45,080 bases of DNA, from positions 1 to 45,080 of the forward strand of contig DDUN01000055.1 in NCBI GenBank assembly GCA_002344825.1, given 5' to 3'. The stretch's first letter is position 1, and each line of letters opens with the position of its first letter. The notes under the pieces are model-generated. The model was not told where the DNA came from. It worked only from the letters and a program-made list of their open reading frames with translations, and searched no databases. Of the stretch, positions 1 through 8,168 are shown one piece after another. Position numbers and translations under genes: made by a program. The stretch is from Candidatus Multiplicimicrobium inquinatum (GTDB taxonomy: Bacteria > Omnitrophota > Omnitrophia > Omnitrophales > Aquincolibacteriaceae).

Positions 1-856
1 TTGCGTTGAAACAGGCGCCGGACAGCATGGCGTGGCTTCCGCGACCGCGGCTGCTTTACTCGGTCTTGACTGTGTGGTTTATATGGGAGCTTTGGATGTG
101 GAGCGTCAGGCGCTCAATGTTTACAAAATGAAATTACTTAAAACCAAAGTTGTGCCGGTGACTTCAGGTTCGCAAACTTTAAAAGATGCGACTAATGAGG
201 CTATTCGTGATTGGGTGACCAATGTAGACACAACCCACTACTTAATCGGCTCCGCGGTTGGGCCGCATCCTTATCCGGGGATGGTGCGCGATTTTCAAGC
301 CATTATCGGAAAAGAAACTAAACAGCAAATGCTGAAAAAGACCGGTCGTAATCCCGACTACTTATTGGCCTGTATCGGCGGCGGCAGCAACTCAATCGGA
401 TTTTTTAATGACTTTCTGCATTTACCCAAAGTAAAAATCATTGGCATTGAAGCGGCGGGAAAAGGCGTGAACACGGAAGAGCATGCGGCTTCGATTACAA
501 AAGGGAAGCCCGGTATTTTGCATGGCATGAAAAGCTATTTGCTTCAGGAAAACGGCGGGCAAGTCAAACTGGCGCATTCGATTTCCGCGGGGCTCGATTA
601 TCCTTCGGTTGGACCGCAGCATTCTTGGCTGAAGGACACAGGCCGCGTGAAGTATGACACAGCGACGGATGCCCAAGCGCTGGAAGGATTCAAGCTTTTG
701 ACCGAAATAGAGGGGATTATGCCTGCCCTTGAAACCGCGCATGTATTCGGCTATTTATCCAAATTTATGCCCAAAACTAAAAAAAGTGAAACTGTGGTGA
801 TTTGTCTTTCCGGCCGCGGCGACAAAGATATCAACACCATTCAGCAATATTTGTAA
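1..856 (+). CDS. trpB: tryptophan synthase beta chain, 3' part
   Basis: PLP-dependent beta subunit of tryptophan synthase; joins indole, channelled from TrpA, with L-serine to give tryptophan in the cytoplasm. The frame is open from base 2 and begins at CVETGAGQHGVASATA, the segment carrying the catalytic Glu (E109 of the Salmonella enzyme). About 284 codons are present; the N-terminal third, including the PLP-binding lysine, lies upstream of the window. The phosphate-binding loop CIGGGSNSIG (about base 370) and the C-terminal SGRGDKD motif are intact, so the visible part looks functional. The first ATG inside the window (base 32) is internal, not a start. The stop is followed after one base by trpA, the usual trpBA arrangement. 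Confidence 0.97.
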   Translation, partial: CVETGAGQHGVASATAAALLGLDCVVYMGALDVERQALNVYKMKLLKTKVVPVTSGSQTLKDATNEAIRDWVTNVDTTHYLIGSAVGPHPYPGMVRDFQAIIGKETKQQMLKKTGRNPDYLLACIGGGSNSIGFFNDFLHLPKVKIIGIEAAGKGVNTEEHAASITKGKPGILHGMKSYLLQENGGQVKLAHSISAGLDYPSVGPQHSWLKDTGRVKYDTATDAQALEGFKLLTEIEGIMPALETAHVFGYLSKFMPKTKKSETVVICLSGRGDKDINTIQQYL

Positions 857-857
857 T

Positions 858-1673
858 ATGAAAAAAACATTTTTAGAAAATCGTTTAGAGTGGACAACGC
901 AAGCGGCGATCAAAAGCGGCGATAAAATTTTCTGCGCTTTTTTAACCGCTGGATTTCCGAATCTGAAAACTACCGAGGCTTGCATTTGGGAATGCGAAAA
1001 AGCGGGTGTCGATGTTTTGGAATTGGGATTTCCTTTTTCCGATCCTTTGGCGGACGGTCCGACGATTCAAAAAGCGTCGGAAAAAGCGATTGCCGGCGGA
1101 GTACGGGTTGAGCATGCTTTTGCGTTGATCAAAAAAATGCGTAAGCAAGGCCTTAAACTTCCGGTGGTTTTTTTCACTTATTTAAACCCGGTTCTGAACT
1201 ACGGTTATGAAAAATTTGTCAAAGAAGCCAAGCAATCGGGATTTGACGGGGTATTGATTCCCGATTCTCCGCCGGATGAAGAAGCGTCGCTTCAGGCGCT
1301 TTGCCACAAGCAAGGTTTGTCTTTTGTGTTTTTGATCGCTCCGACAACTCCGCCGGCACGAGCCCGCGTCATTGCCGAAACTTCTTCGGGATTTATTTAT
1401 TATGTTTCGTTGCGCGGTGTTACCGGCGCGCGCGCGGCTTTGTCGCAGGATTTGTACGGTCATTTGCAGCAAGTGCGGAAATTGACGAAGAAAGCGGTTT
1501 TGGTGGGATTTGGAGTCTCGACACCCGATCAGGCAAAAAAAATTGCCGGACTTTCAGACGGAGTGATTGTCGGCAGTGCGTTGATTCAGGAAATTCAAAA
1601 GTCGGGATTCACTGCAAAAAAATTCGGTGCTTTCGTCGCGCGGATGGTGCGTGCCGCGAAATCCGCGCGGTAA
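858..1673 (+). CDS. trpA: tryptophan synthase alpha chain
   Basis: Splits indole-3-glycerol phosphate into indole and glyceraldehyde 3-phosphate and passes indole to TrpB. The 271 residues match the normal family length of about 265-270. The family signature VDVLELGFPFSDPLADGP is present, with the two acid-base residues E55 and D66. Further TIM-barrel landmarks are DGVLIPDSPP (flexible loop), YYVSLRGVTGAR and the phosphate-binding end VGFGVSTPDQ...DGVIVGSAL. The ATG lies one base after the trpB stop, so the two are co-transcribed and probably translationally coupled. Nothing looks damaged. Confidence 0.97.
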   Translation: MKKTFLENRLEWTTQAAIKSGDKIFCAFLTAGFPNLKTTEACIWECEKAGVDVLELGFPFSDPLADGPTIQKASEKAIAGGVRVEHAFALIKKMRKQGLKLPVVFFTYLNPVLNYGYEKFVKEAKQSGFDGVLIPDSPPDEEASLQALCHKQGLSFVFLIAPTTPPARARVIAETSSGFIYYVSLRGVTGARAALSQDLYGHLQQVRKLTKKAVLVGFGVSTPDQAKKIAGLSDGVIVGSALIQEIQKSGFTAKKFGAFVARMVRAAKSAR

Positions 1674-1736
1674 TGTTCAGCTCTGTGCTGTTTCGTTTGT
1701 CTTGGCGCGTGCGTAACCGGTATACAACTGCAAGAG

Positions 1737-2159
1737 ATGCTTAATAATCAACCCATTCTGGGAATTGACCTGGGCGAGAAACGCACCGGAGTCGCTTTGG
1801 CAATTATGCCTGAGCGCATGGCCGTACCGCTTGTGGTGATTGCGCATAAGGATGACGCGGAGCTGGCGCGTGAAATCGAGAGTTTGATGCGTAAACACTC
1901 AGCGCAGACGATTGTGGTAGGATTACCCATCGATTTGAATCACGCGCAGGGGATTGCGGCGCAAAAAATACGAGCGCGGGTGGAGAAAATTAAATCGGTG
2001 ACCGGCGGCGAATGGATTTTTGTGGATGAAAGCTATACAACAAGAGAAGCTCAGGATTTTTTAATTCAGTCGAAAGTCAGCCGTCAACGCCGCAAAGAAG
2101 TGATTGATAAACTAGCGGCTCAAAACATATTACAAAGTTATTTGGATTTAAATAAATGA
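1737..2159 (+). CDS. ruvX: YqgF/RuvX-type Holliday junction resolvase-like nuclease
   Basis: RNase H-fold protein of the YqgF family, which in bacteria acts in pre-16S rRNA 5' processing and is annotated as a putative Holliday junction resolvase. At 140 residues it has the normal length. It begins with the family motif ILGIDLGEKRTGVALA (first catalytic Asp), then VVGLPIDLN, and near the C-terminus VDESYTTREAQ, the equivalent of the DER-S-T motif but with Ser-Tyr after the Glu, followed by the usual Asp-Lys-x-Ala-A end. A 63-base gap separates it from trpA. Its TGA overlaps the ATG of the next gene by four bases, so it belongs to the same transcript as the protease downstream. Confidence 0.93.
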   Translation: MLNNQPILGIDLGEKRTGVALAIMPERMAVPLVVIAHKDDAELAREIESLMRKHSAQTIVVGLPIDLNHAQGIAAQKIRARVEKIKSVTGGEWIFVDESYTTREAQDFLIQSKVSRQRRKEVIDKLAAQNILQSYLDLNK

Positions 2160-3436
2160 CCGACTATCAGGTTTCAAAATTAAAAAATGGCGTGCAGGTT
2201 TTGACCGTGCCTATGCAGGGACGCCAATCTTGCGCGGTAGGCGTTTGGATTCGTGCCGGAGCTCGCTATGAGTCTTTACGTGAGGCAGGTATATCCCATT
2301 TTCTTGAGCATATGCTTTTCAAAGGAACCGTCACCCGGTCCGCTCAGCAGATTAAACAGGCGGTGGAAGGCGTAGGCGGAGTGATGAATGCTTTTACAAG
2401 CGAAGAGATGACTTGTTATTTCGCAAAGCTCCTCAGGCCGCATATGCCGGTGGCGATGGAAGTTTTGGCGGATATGGTGCTTCATTCCACTTTTCCGAAT
2501 GAAGAGGTTGAAAAAGAGCGGTCCGTGATTTTGGAAGAAATTAAAATGTATAAAGACCTTCCGTCGCATGAAGCGCACGAAAAAATGTCGGAATTGCTTT
2601 GGAAAAATCATTCCTTGGGCCGGCCGATCGCCGGAACCGTGAAAAGCGTGATGGGACTCAAACGCAATGATTTGGTCAATTACCTAGAGCGTTTTTACGG
2701 CCCCGCGAATGTCGTGGTTTCCGTATCGGGCGATGTGAAGCATGCGGAAGTTATGAAGCTTGCTCAAAAATGGTTTGTCTTTAAATCGCAAGTTCCCAAA
2801 AGCCGTTTTAAGAAAGCTGGGTTTTCTCGCGGCGGTGAAAAGGTTTGGATTAAAAATAAAAAGATCGAACAAACTCATTGGGTGATGGCGTTTGAGGGAT
2901 TTGCCCGAACCCATCCGGACCGTTACAAGGTAAGTCTGCTGCATGTTCTTTTGGGTGCCAATATGTCGAGCCGTCTATTTGAAGAAGTGCGTGAGAAACG
3001 CGGATTAGCTTATGAAATTAAATCCGGCTTAGTGTCTTATCTTGATACCGGCGCGTTTATTATCTCGGCCGGAGTGGAAGCCAAAAAAACGCCTGACAGT
3101 ATTCAGGTTGTTTTGAATGAGCTGCGGCAAATTGCCAAACAGCCTCCTTCCGCGGAAGAGCTGAAGCGGGCCAAAGATTTTTTTATGAGCCAGATTTGCA
3201 TGGGTGTGGAGGATACGTTGGATCATCTGTTGTGGGTGGGCGACCGTGTTTTAAACGGACGTGACGTGCCCGATTTGAATCATATCCGTAAAAATATTGA
3301 ATCGGTAACGCCTCAGCAGGTGAGCCGGATCGCGGCGAAAATTTTTCAAAGTTCAAAACTTTATTTTTCAGCGGTGGGCCCTATTTCTTCGGATCTTCAG
3401 CGTAAGATGAAAACGGCTCTTAAGGAGAAATTGTAA
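2156..3436 (+). CDS. M16 family zinc metallopeptidase (PqqL/MPP-like)
   Basis: Single-chain M16B-type peptidase of 426 residues, the size of processing-protease-like bacterial members. The inverted zinc motif HxxEH is at H48-F-L-E51-H52, and the distal zinc ligand is E128 in VILEEI, 76 residues later as expected. The C-terminal half carries the second M16 lobe with LFEEVREKRGLAYEI, the conserved Arg/Tyr region that contacts substrate. No signal peptide is seen, so it probably works in the cytoplasm on peptides. The start overlaps ruvX (ATGA) and the stop overlaps rpe (TAATG), which indicates translational coupling. The exact substrate cannot be told from sequence. Confidence 0.93.
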   Translation: MTDYQVSKLKNGVQVLTVPMQGRQSCAVGVWIRAGARYESLREAGISHFLEHMLFKGTVTRSAQQIKQAVEGVGGVMNAFTSEEMTCYFAKLLRPHMPVAMEVLADMVLHSTFPNEEVEKERSVILEEIKMYKDLPSHEAHEKMSELLWKNHSLGRPIAGTVKSVMGLKRNDLVNYLERFYGPANVVVSVSGDVKHAEVMKLAQKWFVFKSQVPKSRFKKAGFSRGGEKVWIKNKKIEQTHWVMAFEGFARTHPDRYKVSLLHVLLGANMSSRLFEEVREKRGLAYEIKSGLVSYLDTGAFIISAGVEAKKTPDSIQVVLNELRQIAKQPPSAEELKRAKDFFMSQICMGVEDTLDHLLWVGDRVLNGRDVPDLNHIRKNIESVTPQQVSRIAAKIFQSSKLYFSAVGPISSDLQRKMKTALKEKL

Positions 3437-4098
3437 TGTCACGGAAAGTCTGGATCGCGCCCAGTTTGCTTTCAGCGGATTTTGGTAAGCTGAGCGATGA
3501 AATTAAAGATGTCGAAAAAGCGGGATGTGATGTCATTCATGTGGATGTCATGGACGGGCATTTTGTCCCCAATCTGACGATTGGCCCCATTGTGGTGAAG
3601 GGAATCCGTAAAGCCACAACCATGCCTTTGGATGTACATTTAATGATTACCGACGCGGTCAAATACATTCCCGAATTTATTAAAGCGGGTTCGGATTGGA
3701 TTACTTTTCATGTGGAATTGACGGAACAAGTCGTGGTCGGCATTCAGCTCATTAAGGCCGCGGGTAAAAAAGCGGGTTTATCACTGCGCCCCGGAACTCC
3801 GATTGAAAGTTTGAAACCCTATTTAAAAGATCTTGATTTGGTTTTGGTCATGTCGGTTGAGCCCGGATTTGGCGGGCAGTCGTTTATGGCGGACCAAATG
3901 CCGAAAATTTCCGCTTTGCGTAAAATGGGTTTTCAGGGATTGATCTCAGTCGATGGCGGAATTGATCCTGTTACCGCGAAACAAGCTCTGGCCGAAGGCG
4001 CGGATATTTTGGTCGCGGGCAGCGCGATTTTTGCTAAACCAGACCGCGCAGCGGCAATTCAGAGTTTTCGCAGCACGATAGCGGAGTGCTTGAAATGA
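3436..4098 (+). CDS. rpe: ribulose-phosphate 3-epimerase
   Basis: Interconverts ribulose 5-phosphate and xylulose 5-phosphate in the pentose phosphate pathway. The 220 residues fit a TIM barrel of normal length. Signature segments are IAPSLLSADFG at the start, DVIHVDVMDGHFVPN with the metal-binding His/Asp, PLDVHLMI with the second metal His, VLVMSVEPGFGGQ, ISVDGGI with the second catalytic Asp, and ADILVAGSAIF for phosphate binding. It shares one base with the upstream protease stop, and its own stop overlaps the preferred lepA start. Confidence 0.97.
   Translation: MSRKVWIAPSLLSADFGKLSDEIKDVEKAGCDVIHVDVMDGHFVPNLTIGPIVVKGIRKATTMPLDVHLMITDAVKYIPEFIKAGSDWITFHVELTEQVVVGIQLIKAAGKKAGLSLRPGTPIESLKPYLKDLDLVLVMSVEPGFGGQSFMADQMPKISALRKMGFQGLISVDGGIDPVTAKQALAEGADILVAGSAIFAKPDRAAAIQSFRSTIAECLK
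4083..4086 (+). promoter_or_regulatory. ribosome binding site deciding the lepA start
   Basis: GGAG sits eight bases before an ATG at 4095. A GTG at 4086 also opens the frame, but it overlaps this site and leaves no usable Shine-Dalgarno spacing. The ATG also forms the ATGA overlap typical of this gene run, so 4095 is the better start. Confidence 0.6.
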
Positions 4099-5882
4099 TT
4101 TTAGCCGATAAAATTCGCAACTTTTCGATTATCGCGCATATCGATCATGGTAAATCCACCATGGCAGATCGTCTGCTACTGCATACCGGCGCGATTACAC
4201 AGCGTGAGTTCCGAAATCAGCTTTTGGATGATATGGATTTGGAGCGTGAGCGCGGTATCACAATCAAATCTGCCGCAGTACGCATTAAATACGGCGATTA
4301 CACTTTAAATTTAATCGATACTCCGGGACATATTGATTTTACTTATGAAGTCTCCAAAAGTCTGGCCGCTTGCGAAGGCGTCCTGCTCTTGGTGGATGCT
4401 GGGCAGGGCATTCAGGCGCAGACAGTAACCAATCTTTATTTAGCGATGGAGCGTAACCTTGTTATCATTCCCGTCATTACTAAAATTGATTTACCGACGG
4501 CTGAGCCGGATAAAGTCAGCAAGGAAGTTGCGCAGTTTCTCGGCATTGATGAATCAGAAGTTCTGCGCGCCAGCGCCAAATCGGGTGAAGGCACAGACGA
4601 AATTTTAAAAGCCATTATTGAACGTATTCCGCCGCCGAAAGGGGATCCGAAAAAACCGCTGAAAGCTCTTATTTTTGATTCGAAGTTTGACAGTTACAAA
4701 GGTGTGATTTGTTATTTTCGTGTTATGGAAGGAACGATCCGCGCGAAAGAAAAGATTAATATGATGCAGGTCGGCGTCACTTATGAAGTGGAAGAAGTCG
4801 GCGTTTTTTCTCCTAAGGCAACTCCGGTGGATGCCGTCACGGTCGGTTCCGTCGGCTACTTGACCGCCACGATTCGCAATGTCGCGGATGTGAAAGTGGG
4901 GGACACGATTACGCATGTGGAAAATCCCGCCAAAGAACCCTTGGACGGGTATCAGGATATTAAGCCGATGGTTTTTTGCGGGCTTTATCCGATTGAACAA
5001 GATGAGTTTACTGCTTTGCGTGAAGCGCTTGCGAAATTAAAACTCAATGATTCTTCTTTTACTTATGAGCCTGAGTCTTCCGCTTCACTCGGTAACGGTT
5101 TTCGCTGCGGTTTTTTAGGGTTATTGCATATGGATATTATTCGTGAGCGGCTGGAGCGTGAGTTTGATCAGGTGCTGATTGTGACCGCGCCGAACGTAGT
5201 TTACGAAGTCTTTAAAACCAATGGCGATATTGTGATGGTTGAAAACCCGAGTGATTTACCGAATCCTTCCATGATTGCTGAAATTGCCGAACCGTATATT
5301 CGAGCGCATGTCATGGTCCCGGCGGATTCTTTGGGTGTGGTGATGAAGCTTTGTCAGGACCGCCGCGGCGTTTATAAGAGCACGAATTTTTTGGATCCCA
5401 CACGCGTGGTTTTAGAATATGAAATTCCTTTTGCTGAAGTGGTGTTAGACTTTTATGACCGCATCAAATCGTGTACCGCGGGTTACGGATCTTTGAATTA
5501 TGAACTCATCGGTCACCGCCCGGCACACGTCGTGAAGCTGGATATTTTGATTAATACGGAGCCTGTCGACGCGCTTTCTTGTATTGTTTTTCGCGATAAC
5601 GCGTATGAAAAAGGCAAGACTATGGTAGGTAAACTCAAAGAAGTGATTCCGCGTCAGTTATTTGAAGTGGTGATTCAGGCTGCGATCGGAAGTAAGATTA
5701 TCGCGCGCGATTCAATTTCGGCGCTGCGCAAAAACGTGACCGCGAAATGTTACGGCGGCGATATTTCCCGCAAACGTAAGCTATGGGACAAGCAAAAAGA
5801 AGGTAAGAAGCGCATGAAGCAGATCGGCCGCGTTGAATTGCCGCAGGAAGCGTTTATTACCGTTTTACGAGTGGATACCTAA
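4095..5882 (+). CDS. lepA: elongation factor 4 (LepA) GTPase
   Basis: Ribosome-associated translational GTPase that back-translocates or rescues ribosomes and influences initiation-complex assembly. The protein is 595 residues from ATG 4095 (598 from an alternative GTG at 4086), the standard LepA length. G motifs are all present: AHIDHGKST (residues 14-22), RGITIKSA, DTPGH, TKID and the SAKSGEG loop. The LepA-specific C-terminal domain is intact, including the FRCGFLGLLHMDI, VVLDFYDRIKS and KAKCYGGD-like (here TAKCYGGDISRKRKL) stretches. It overlaps rpe by four bases and lepB by one. The lepA-lepB pairing is widely conserved in bacteria. Confidence 0.97.
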   Translation: MILADKIRNFSIIAHIDHGKSTMADRLLLHTGAITQREFRNQLLDDMDLERERGITIKSAAVRIKYGDYTLNLIDTPGHIDFTYEVSKSLAACEGVLLLVDAGQGIQAQTVTNLYLAMERNLVIIPVITKIDLPTAEPDKVSKEVAQFLGIDESEVLRASAKSGEGTDEILKAIIERIPPPKGDPKKPLKALIFDSKFDSYKGVICYFRVMEGTIRAKEKINMMQVGVTYEVEEVGVFSPKATPVDAVTVGSVGYLTATIRNVADVKVGDTITHVENPAKEPLDGYQDIKPMVFCGLYPIEQDEFTALREALAKLKLNDSSFTYEPESSASLGNGFRCGFLGLLHMDIIRERLEREFDQVLIVTAPNVVYEVFKTNGDIVMVENPSDLPNPSMIAEIAEPYIRAHVMVPADSLGVVMKLCQDRRGVYKSTNFLDPTRVVLEYEIPFAEVVLDFYDRIKSCTAGYGSLNYELIGHRPAHVVKLDILINTEPVDALSCIVFRDNAYEKGKTMVGKLKEVIPRQLFEVVIQAAIGSKIIARDSISALRKNVTAKCYGGDISRKRKLWDKQKEGKKRMKQIGRVELPQEAFITVLRVDT

Positions 5883-6541
5883 TGCAGGAAATTTTGTTTA
5901 AAATTTTAACTTGGGGCGCGATTGCCGCGGTGGTTGGCTGGATATTATTTAAGGATTTATTTCGCGATTTTCAAACATTGAAACAAGATCCGAAGAAATT
6001 TGGACGGACGCTTTGGAAAAACTGGGGCGAGCCGCTTTTGGTGGCGGGTATTTTTGCGCTTGTTATCCGCACCTTTTTGTTCGCGCCGTATAAAATTCCG
6101 ACAGGTTCGATGATTCCCACTCTTTTGGTCGGGGATAAGATTTTTGTCGAAAAGGTTTCTTACCGCTTTCATGAGCCGAAGCGCGGCGATATTATTGTTT
6201 TTAAATATCCGCAGGATCGGAAAAAAGATTTCGTGAAAAGATTGATAGCGTTACCCGGTGAGCGGGTTGAGATTCGCGGCGGGGTCATTCTTGTTAACGG
6301 AAATCCTTTAAATGAGTCGCCGTTTGCGGAAACGTACTATTATAATGTGGACAGGGATGACTGGAAGTTGGGTCATACCGGACAGGTTTTTGAAGTTCCT
6401 TCTCAGTCTTATTTTGTTTTGGGCGATAACTCCGCTAATTCATCGGATAGTCGTAATTGGGGGTTTGTTCCCCGGCGCGATGTAATCGGAAAAGCCAAGT
6501 TTATTTGGTGGCCTGTGCCACGCATTCGATCCGTAAAGTAA
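5882..6541 (+). CDS. lepB: signal peptidase I
   Basis: Membrane serine protease that removes signal peptides from exported proteins. It has 219 residues, with a hydrophobic N-terminal segment (about residues 8-24) and a second one just before the active site (about 51-68). The Ser/Lys dyad is visible: S76 in KIPTGSMIPTL and K119 in DFVKRLIALPGE. Box E is GDNSANSSDSRNWGFV. It directly follows lepA with a one-base overlap and is probably the last gene of this transcript. It would be the obvious processing enzyme for the secreted giant protein encoded further downstream. Confidence 0.96.
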   Translation: MQEILFKILTWGAIAAVVGWILFKDLFRDFQTLKQDPKKFGRTLWKNWGEPLLVAGIFALVIRTFLFAPYKIPTGSMIPTLLVGDKIFVEKVSYRFHEPKRGDIIVFKYPQDRKKDFVKRLIALPGERVEIRGGVILVNGNPLNESPFAETYYYNVDRDDWKLGHTGQVFEVPSQSYFVLGDNSANSSDSRNWGFVPRRDVIGKAKFIWWPVPRIRSVK

Positions 6542-6550
6542 GAGCGTCTG

Positions 6551-6599
6551 TCTTTCCGTAAAAAACTCCCGGAAAAAGCTTAAGAAATCTTCTTTTTTT
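6551..6599 (+). terminator. possible weak terminator after lepB
   Basis: TTTCCG (6553-6558) can pair with CGGAAA (6570-6575), and a run of seven T follows at 6593-6599. The T run is about 17 bases after the stem, further than in a textbook intrinsic terminator, so this is only suggestive. The rest of the 107-base gap is AT-rich without a clear promoter. Confidence 0.25.
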
Positions 6600-6648
6600 G
6601 CCGACAAATTAGCGTCACGAAATATTATTTATTTTTTGGGGAGTTTTT

Positions 6649-7281
6649 ATGCAATCCGATCTCTTTAATTTGTCGATGTCCAACTCGTATGAGCGTCAAG
6701 CTTTTCAGCGTTCTTTCTTTGAACAGAAGTATACTTTCCGCTTTGATCAGCTGCTTGGCGCCGGAATTGCTTTTATTGTTTTTTTTGTGATGGTATTCGC
6801 TTGGGGGGCTGAGCATGGTAAGGCTGTTTCGCACCGTGAAATGGTGCGTGAAGGCGTTGTTTCATCCAAGGCAGTTGAGCAAACAGCCGCTTCAGTTACG
6901 GCACCTTCTGTGACCGAAGTGATTACTCAGCAAACAGCTCCCGCGACAGTCAATGCACCCAGCTCTGAAAATTTAGAAAGCAACACAGCTGAAGCTGTTC
7001 CCACAGCAGACGTTGAAGTGCCTAATGCCGCTACGGTTCAGGCAAGCGCAAAGTATACGATTGCCCATATGACTTACGTGAAAAAGGATCAGGCGACGAA
7101 AGAGATTGAACGCATTAAGTCAAAGGGATATGAATCATTTGTTGTTTCCAGCGGAAAATACTATCAGCTTTGCGTGAGCGGTTTTGAGTCCCGTCAGTCG
7201 GCGAATGAGGCTATGAAGAGTTTACGTACGAAGGGGATTGTTTCGTCGGATTCCTATATACGCAATATGCCTGTTTCCTGA
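6649..7281 (+). CDS. SPOR-domain membrane protein
   Basis: SPOR domains bind denuded glycan strands of septal peptidoglycan and place proteins at the division site. The 210-residue protein has a cytoplasmic N-terminus, one transmembrane helix at about residues 34-53 (LGAGIAFIVFFVMVFAW), a Ser/Thr/Ala/Val-rich linker (about 65-130) and a C-terminal SPOR domain (about 135-208: YTIAHMTYVKKDQA...YYQLCVSGFES...). A strong Shine-Dalgarno GGGGAG lies just before the ATG. Its C-terminus (SDSYIRNM) matches that of the second SPOR protein at 8169 (QDAFIRTM), so the two look like paralogues with different N-terminal parts. The particular partner is unknown. Confidence 0.8.
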   Translation: MQSDLFNLSMSNSYERQAFQRSFFEQKYTFRFDQLLGAGIAFIVFFVMVFAWGAEHGKAVSHREMVREGVVSSKAVEQTAASVTAPSVTEVITQQTAPATVNAPSSENLESNTAEAVPTADVEVPNAATVQASAKYTIAHMTYVKKDQATKEIERIKSKGYESFVVSSGKYYQLCVSGFESRQSANEAMKSLRTKGIVSSDSYIRNMPVS

Positions 7282-7338
7282 TTTTTAGCTTCTTTCGCGT
7301 CTTATAAAATACAGCTGGTATTTTCTTGTCCGCTTCCA

Positions 7339-7344
7339 TATAAT
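7339..7344 (+). promoter_or_regulatory. candidate -10 element before the small basic protein gene
   Basis: A perfect TATAAT lies 39 bases before the ATG at 7383, in the 101-base gap after the first SPOR gene. No good -35 hexamer is found 16-18 bases upstream (TGGTAT at 7316 is poor). A clear ribosome site AGGAG follows at about 7369. It suggests the small protein has its own promoter. Confidence 0.35.
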
Positions 7345-7382
7345 TTCCCCACTTTATTTTAATTAGTCAGGAGTATTTCAAT

Positions 7383-7685
7383 ATGTCACAGCATCGTAGT
7401 CTTCGCATTGATAGCGTAGGTGTAAAACACCGCAACGTCCTTAAACGGGGCGAAAAAGTTAAAAGACTTGAAGAAGAGGGTAAGTGGGACAAAGTGAGCA
7501 GTTCCGCCTATAAGCTCCCCAAAGTTAAGTCCATGAAAATCAAGGTGAAGGGTGGCGGAGCCAAAGAAAAGGCTGCTGAAGGAGCCGAGGCAAAGACAGC
7601 AGGTGCCGCGGGAGCAAAATCGGCAGCCGGAGCAGCGAAACCCGCAGCGGCAGGGGCTAAAACTGATGCAAAAGCAAAGAAGTAA
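7383..7685 (+). CDS. PVC-type small basic protein with Ala/Lys-rich tail
   Basis: A 100-residue, strongly basic protein. Its first half (MSQHRSLRIDSVGVKHRNV, then LKRGEKVKRLEEEGKW and the YKLPKVKSMKIKVK stretch) matches the small basic protein family known from Chlamydiae, Verrucomicrobia and relatives, whose function is not established. From about residue 56 the sequence becomes a low-complexity run of Ala, Lys, Gly and Glu, much like histone H1 or bacterial Lys/Ala-rich nucleoid protein tails; family members are often shorter. The Ala/Lys tail suggests nucleic-acid or ribosome binding, but this is only inference. Strong ribosome site and candidate own promoter suggest high expression. GNAT acetyltransferase follows after three bases; an acetylation link to the lysine-rich tail is possible but unproven. 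Confidence 0.85.
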   Translation: MSQHRSLRIDSVGVKHRNVLKRGEKVKRLEEEGKWDKVSSSAYKLPKVKSMKIKVKGGGAKEKAAEGAEAKTAGAAGAKSAAGAAKPAAAGAKTDAKAKK

Positions 7686-7688
7686 TCT

Positions 7689-8162
7689 ATGATCACGATT
7701 CGTCGGTTTGCCGAGGGCGATCATGATGATGTCGTGGCATTGATTCAGGGCGTCATGAGCAAAGAGTTTTCCCAGGATGCGTACGCGTATCCGACGGCAG
7801 ATTTGGACGCGATCAATGAAACTTACGGCGGGTTAGGCGAAGCTTTTTTTGTCGCGATTGACGGGAAAAAAGTTGTCGGAACCGTAGGTATCAAAAAAGA
7901 GGACGATCGTATTGCTTTTTTGCGCCGCATGTTTGTTTCACCGGACTACCGGGGACAGAAGATTGGCTCCAAGTTGGTACAGCGTGCATTGCAGTTTTGT
8001 GAAGAGGTTGGTTACGAGGAATTTGTTTTTCGCACCACTTCACGAATGACTCAGGCGATTGAATTGTGCAAGAGAAATGGATTTGTTCAACGCGCAAAAA
8101 TTCAGCTCGGGCCGATTGAGCTTTTTAAGTTTGTAAGGGCTTTGCATCCTTTAAATAAGTAA
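7689..8162 (+). CDS. GNAT family N-acetyltransferase
   Basis: Transfers an acetyl group from acetyl-CoA to an amine; substrate unknown. The 157 residues form a single GNAT domain: strand/helix N-terminus MITIRRFAEGDHDDV, central strands FVAIDGKKVVGTVGIKK, then motif A FLRRMFVSPDYRGQKIGSKL with the R-G-Q-K-I-G acetyl-CoA pyrophosphate loop (about residues 88-98), and the C-terminal AIELCKRNGF. No membrane segment or signal peptide. The start lies three bases after the small basic protein stop, so the two are co-transcribed, and the 8169 SPOR gene follows after six bases. Confidence 0.88.
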   Translation: MITIRRFAEGDHDDVVALIQGVMSKEFSQDAYAYPTADLDAINETYGGLGEAFFVAIDGKKVVGTVGIKKEDDRIAFLRRMFVSPDYRGQKIGSKLVQRALQFCEEVGYEEFVFRTTSRMTQAIELCKRNGFVQRAKIQLGPIELFKFVRALHPLNK

Positions 8163-8168
8163 AAGTTT

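Noticed and set aside
1301..1744. 147-codon + strand frame overlapping trpA and running into ruvX
   Set aside because: Overlaps intact trpA in another frame; Arg/Cys-rich translation with no family features.
4086..4094. GTG start for lepA
   Set aside because: The GTG overlaps the GGAG ribosome site; ATG 4095 has proper spacing and the ATGA overlap.
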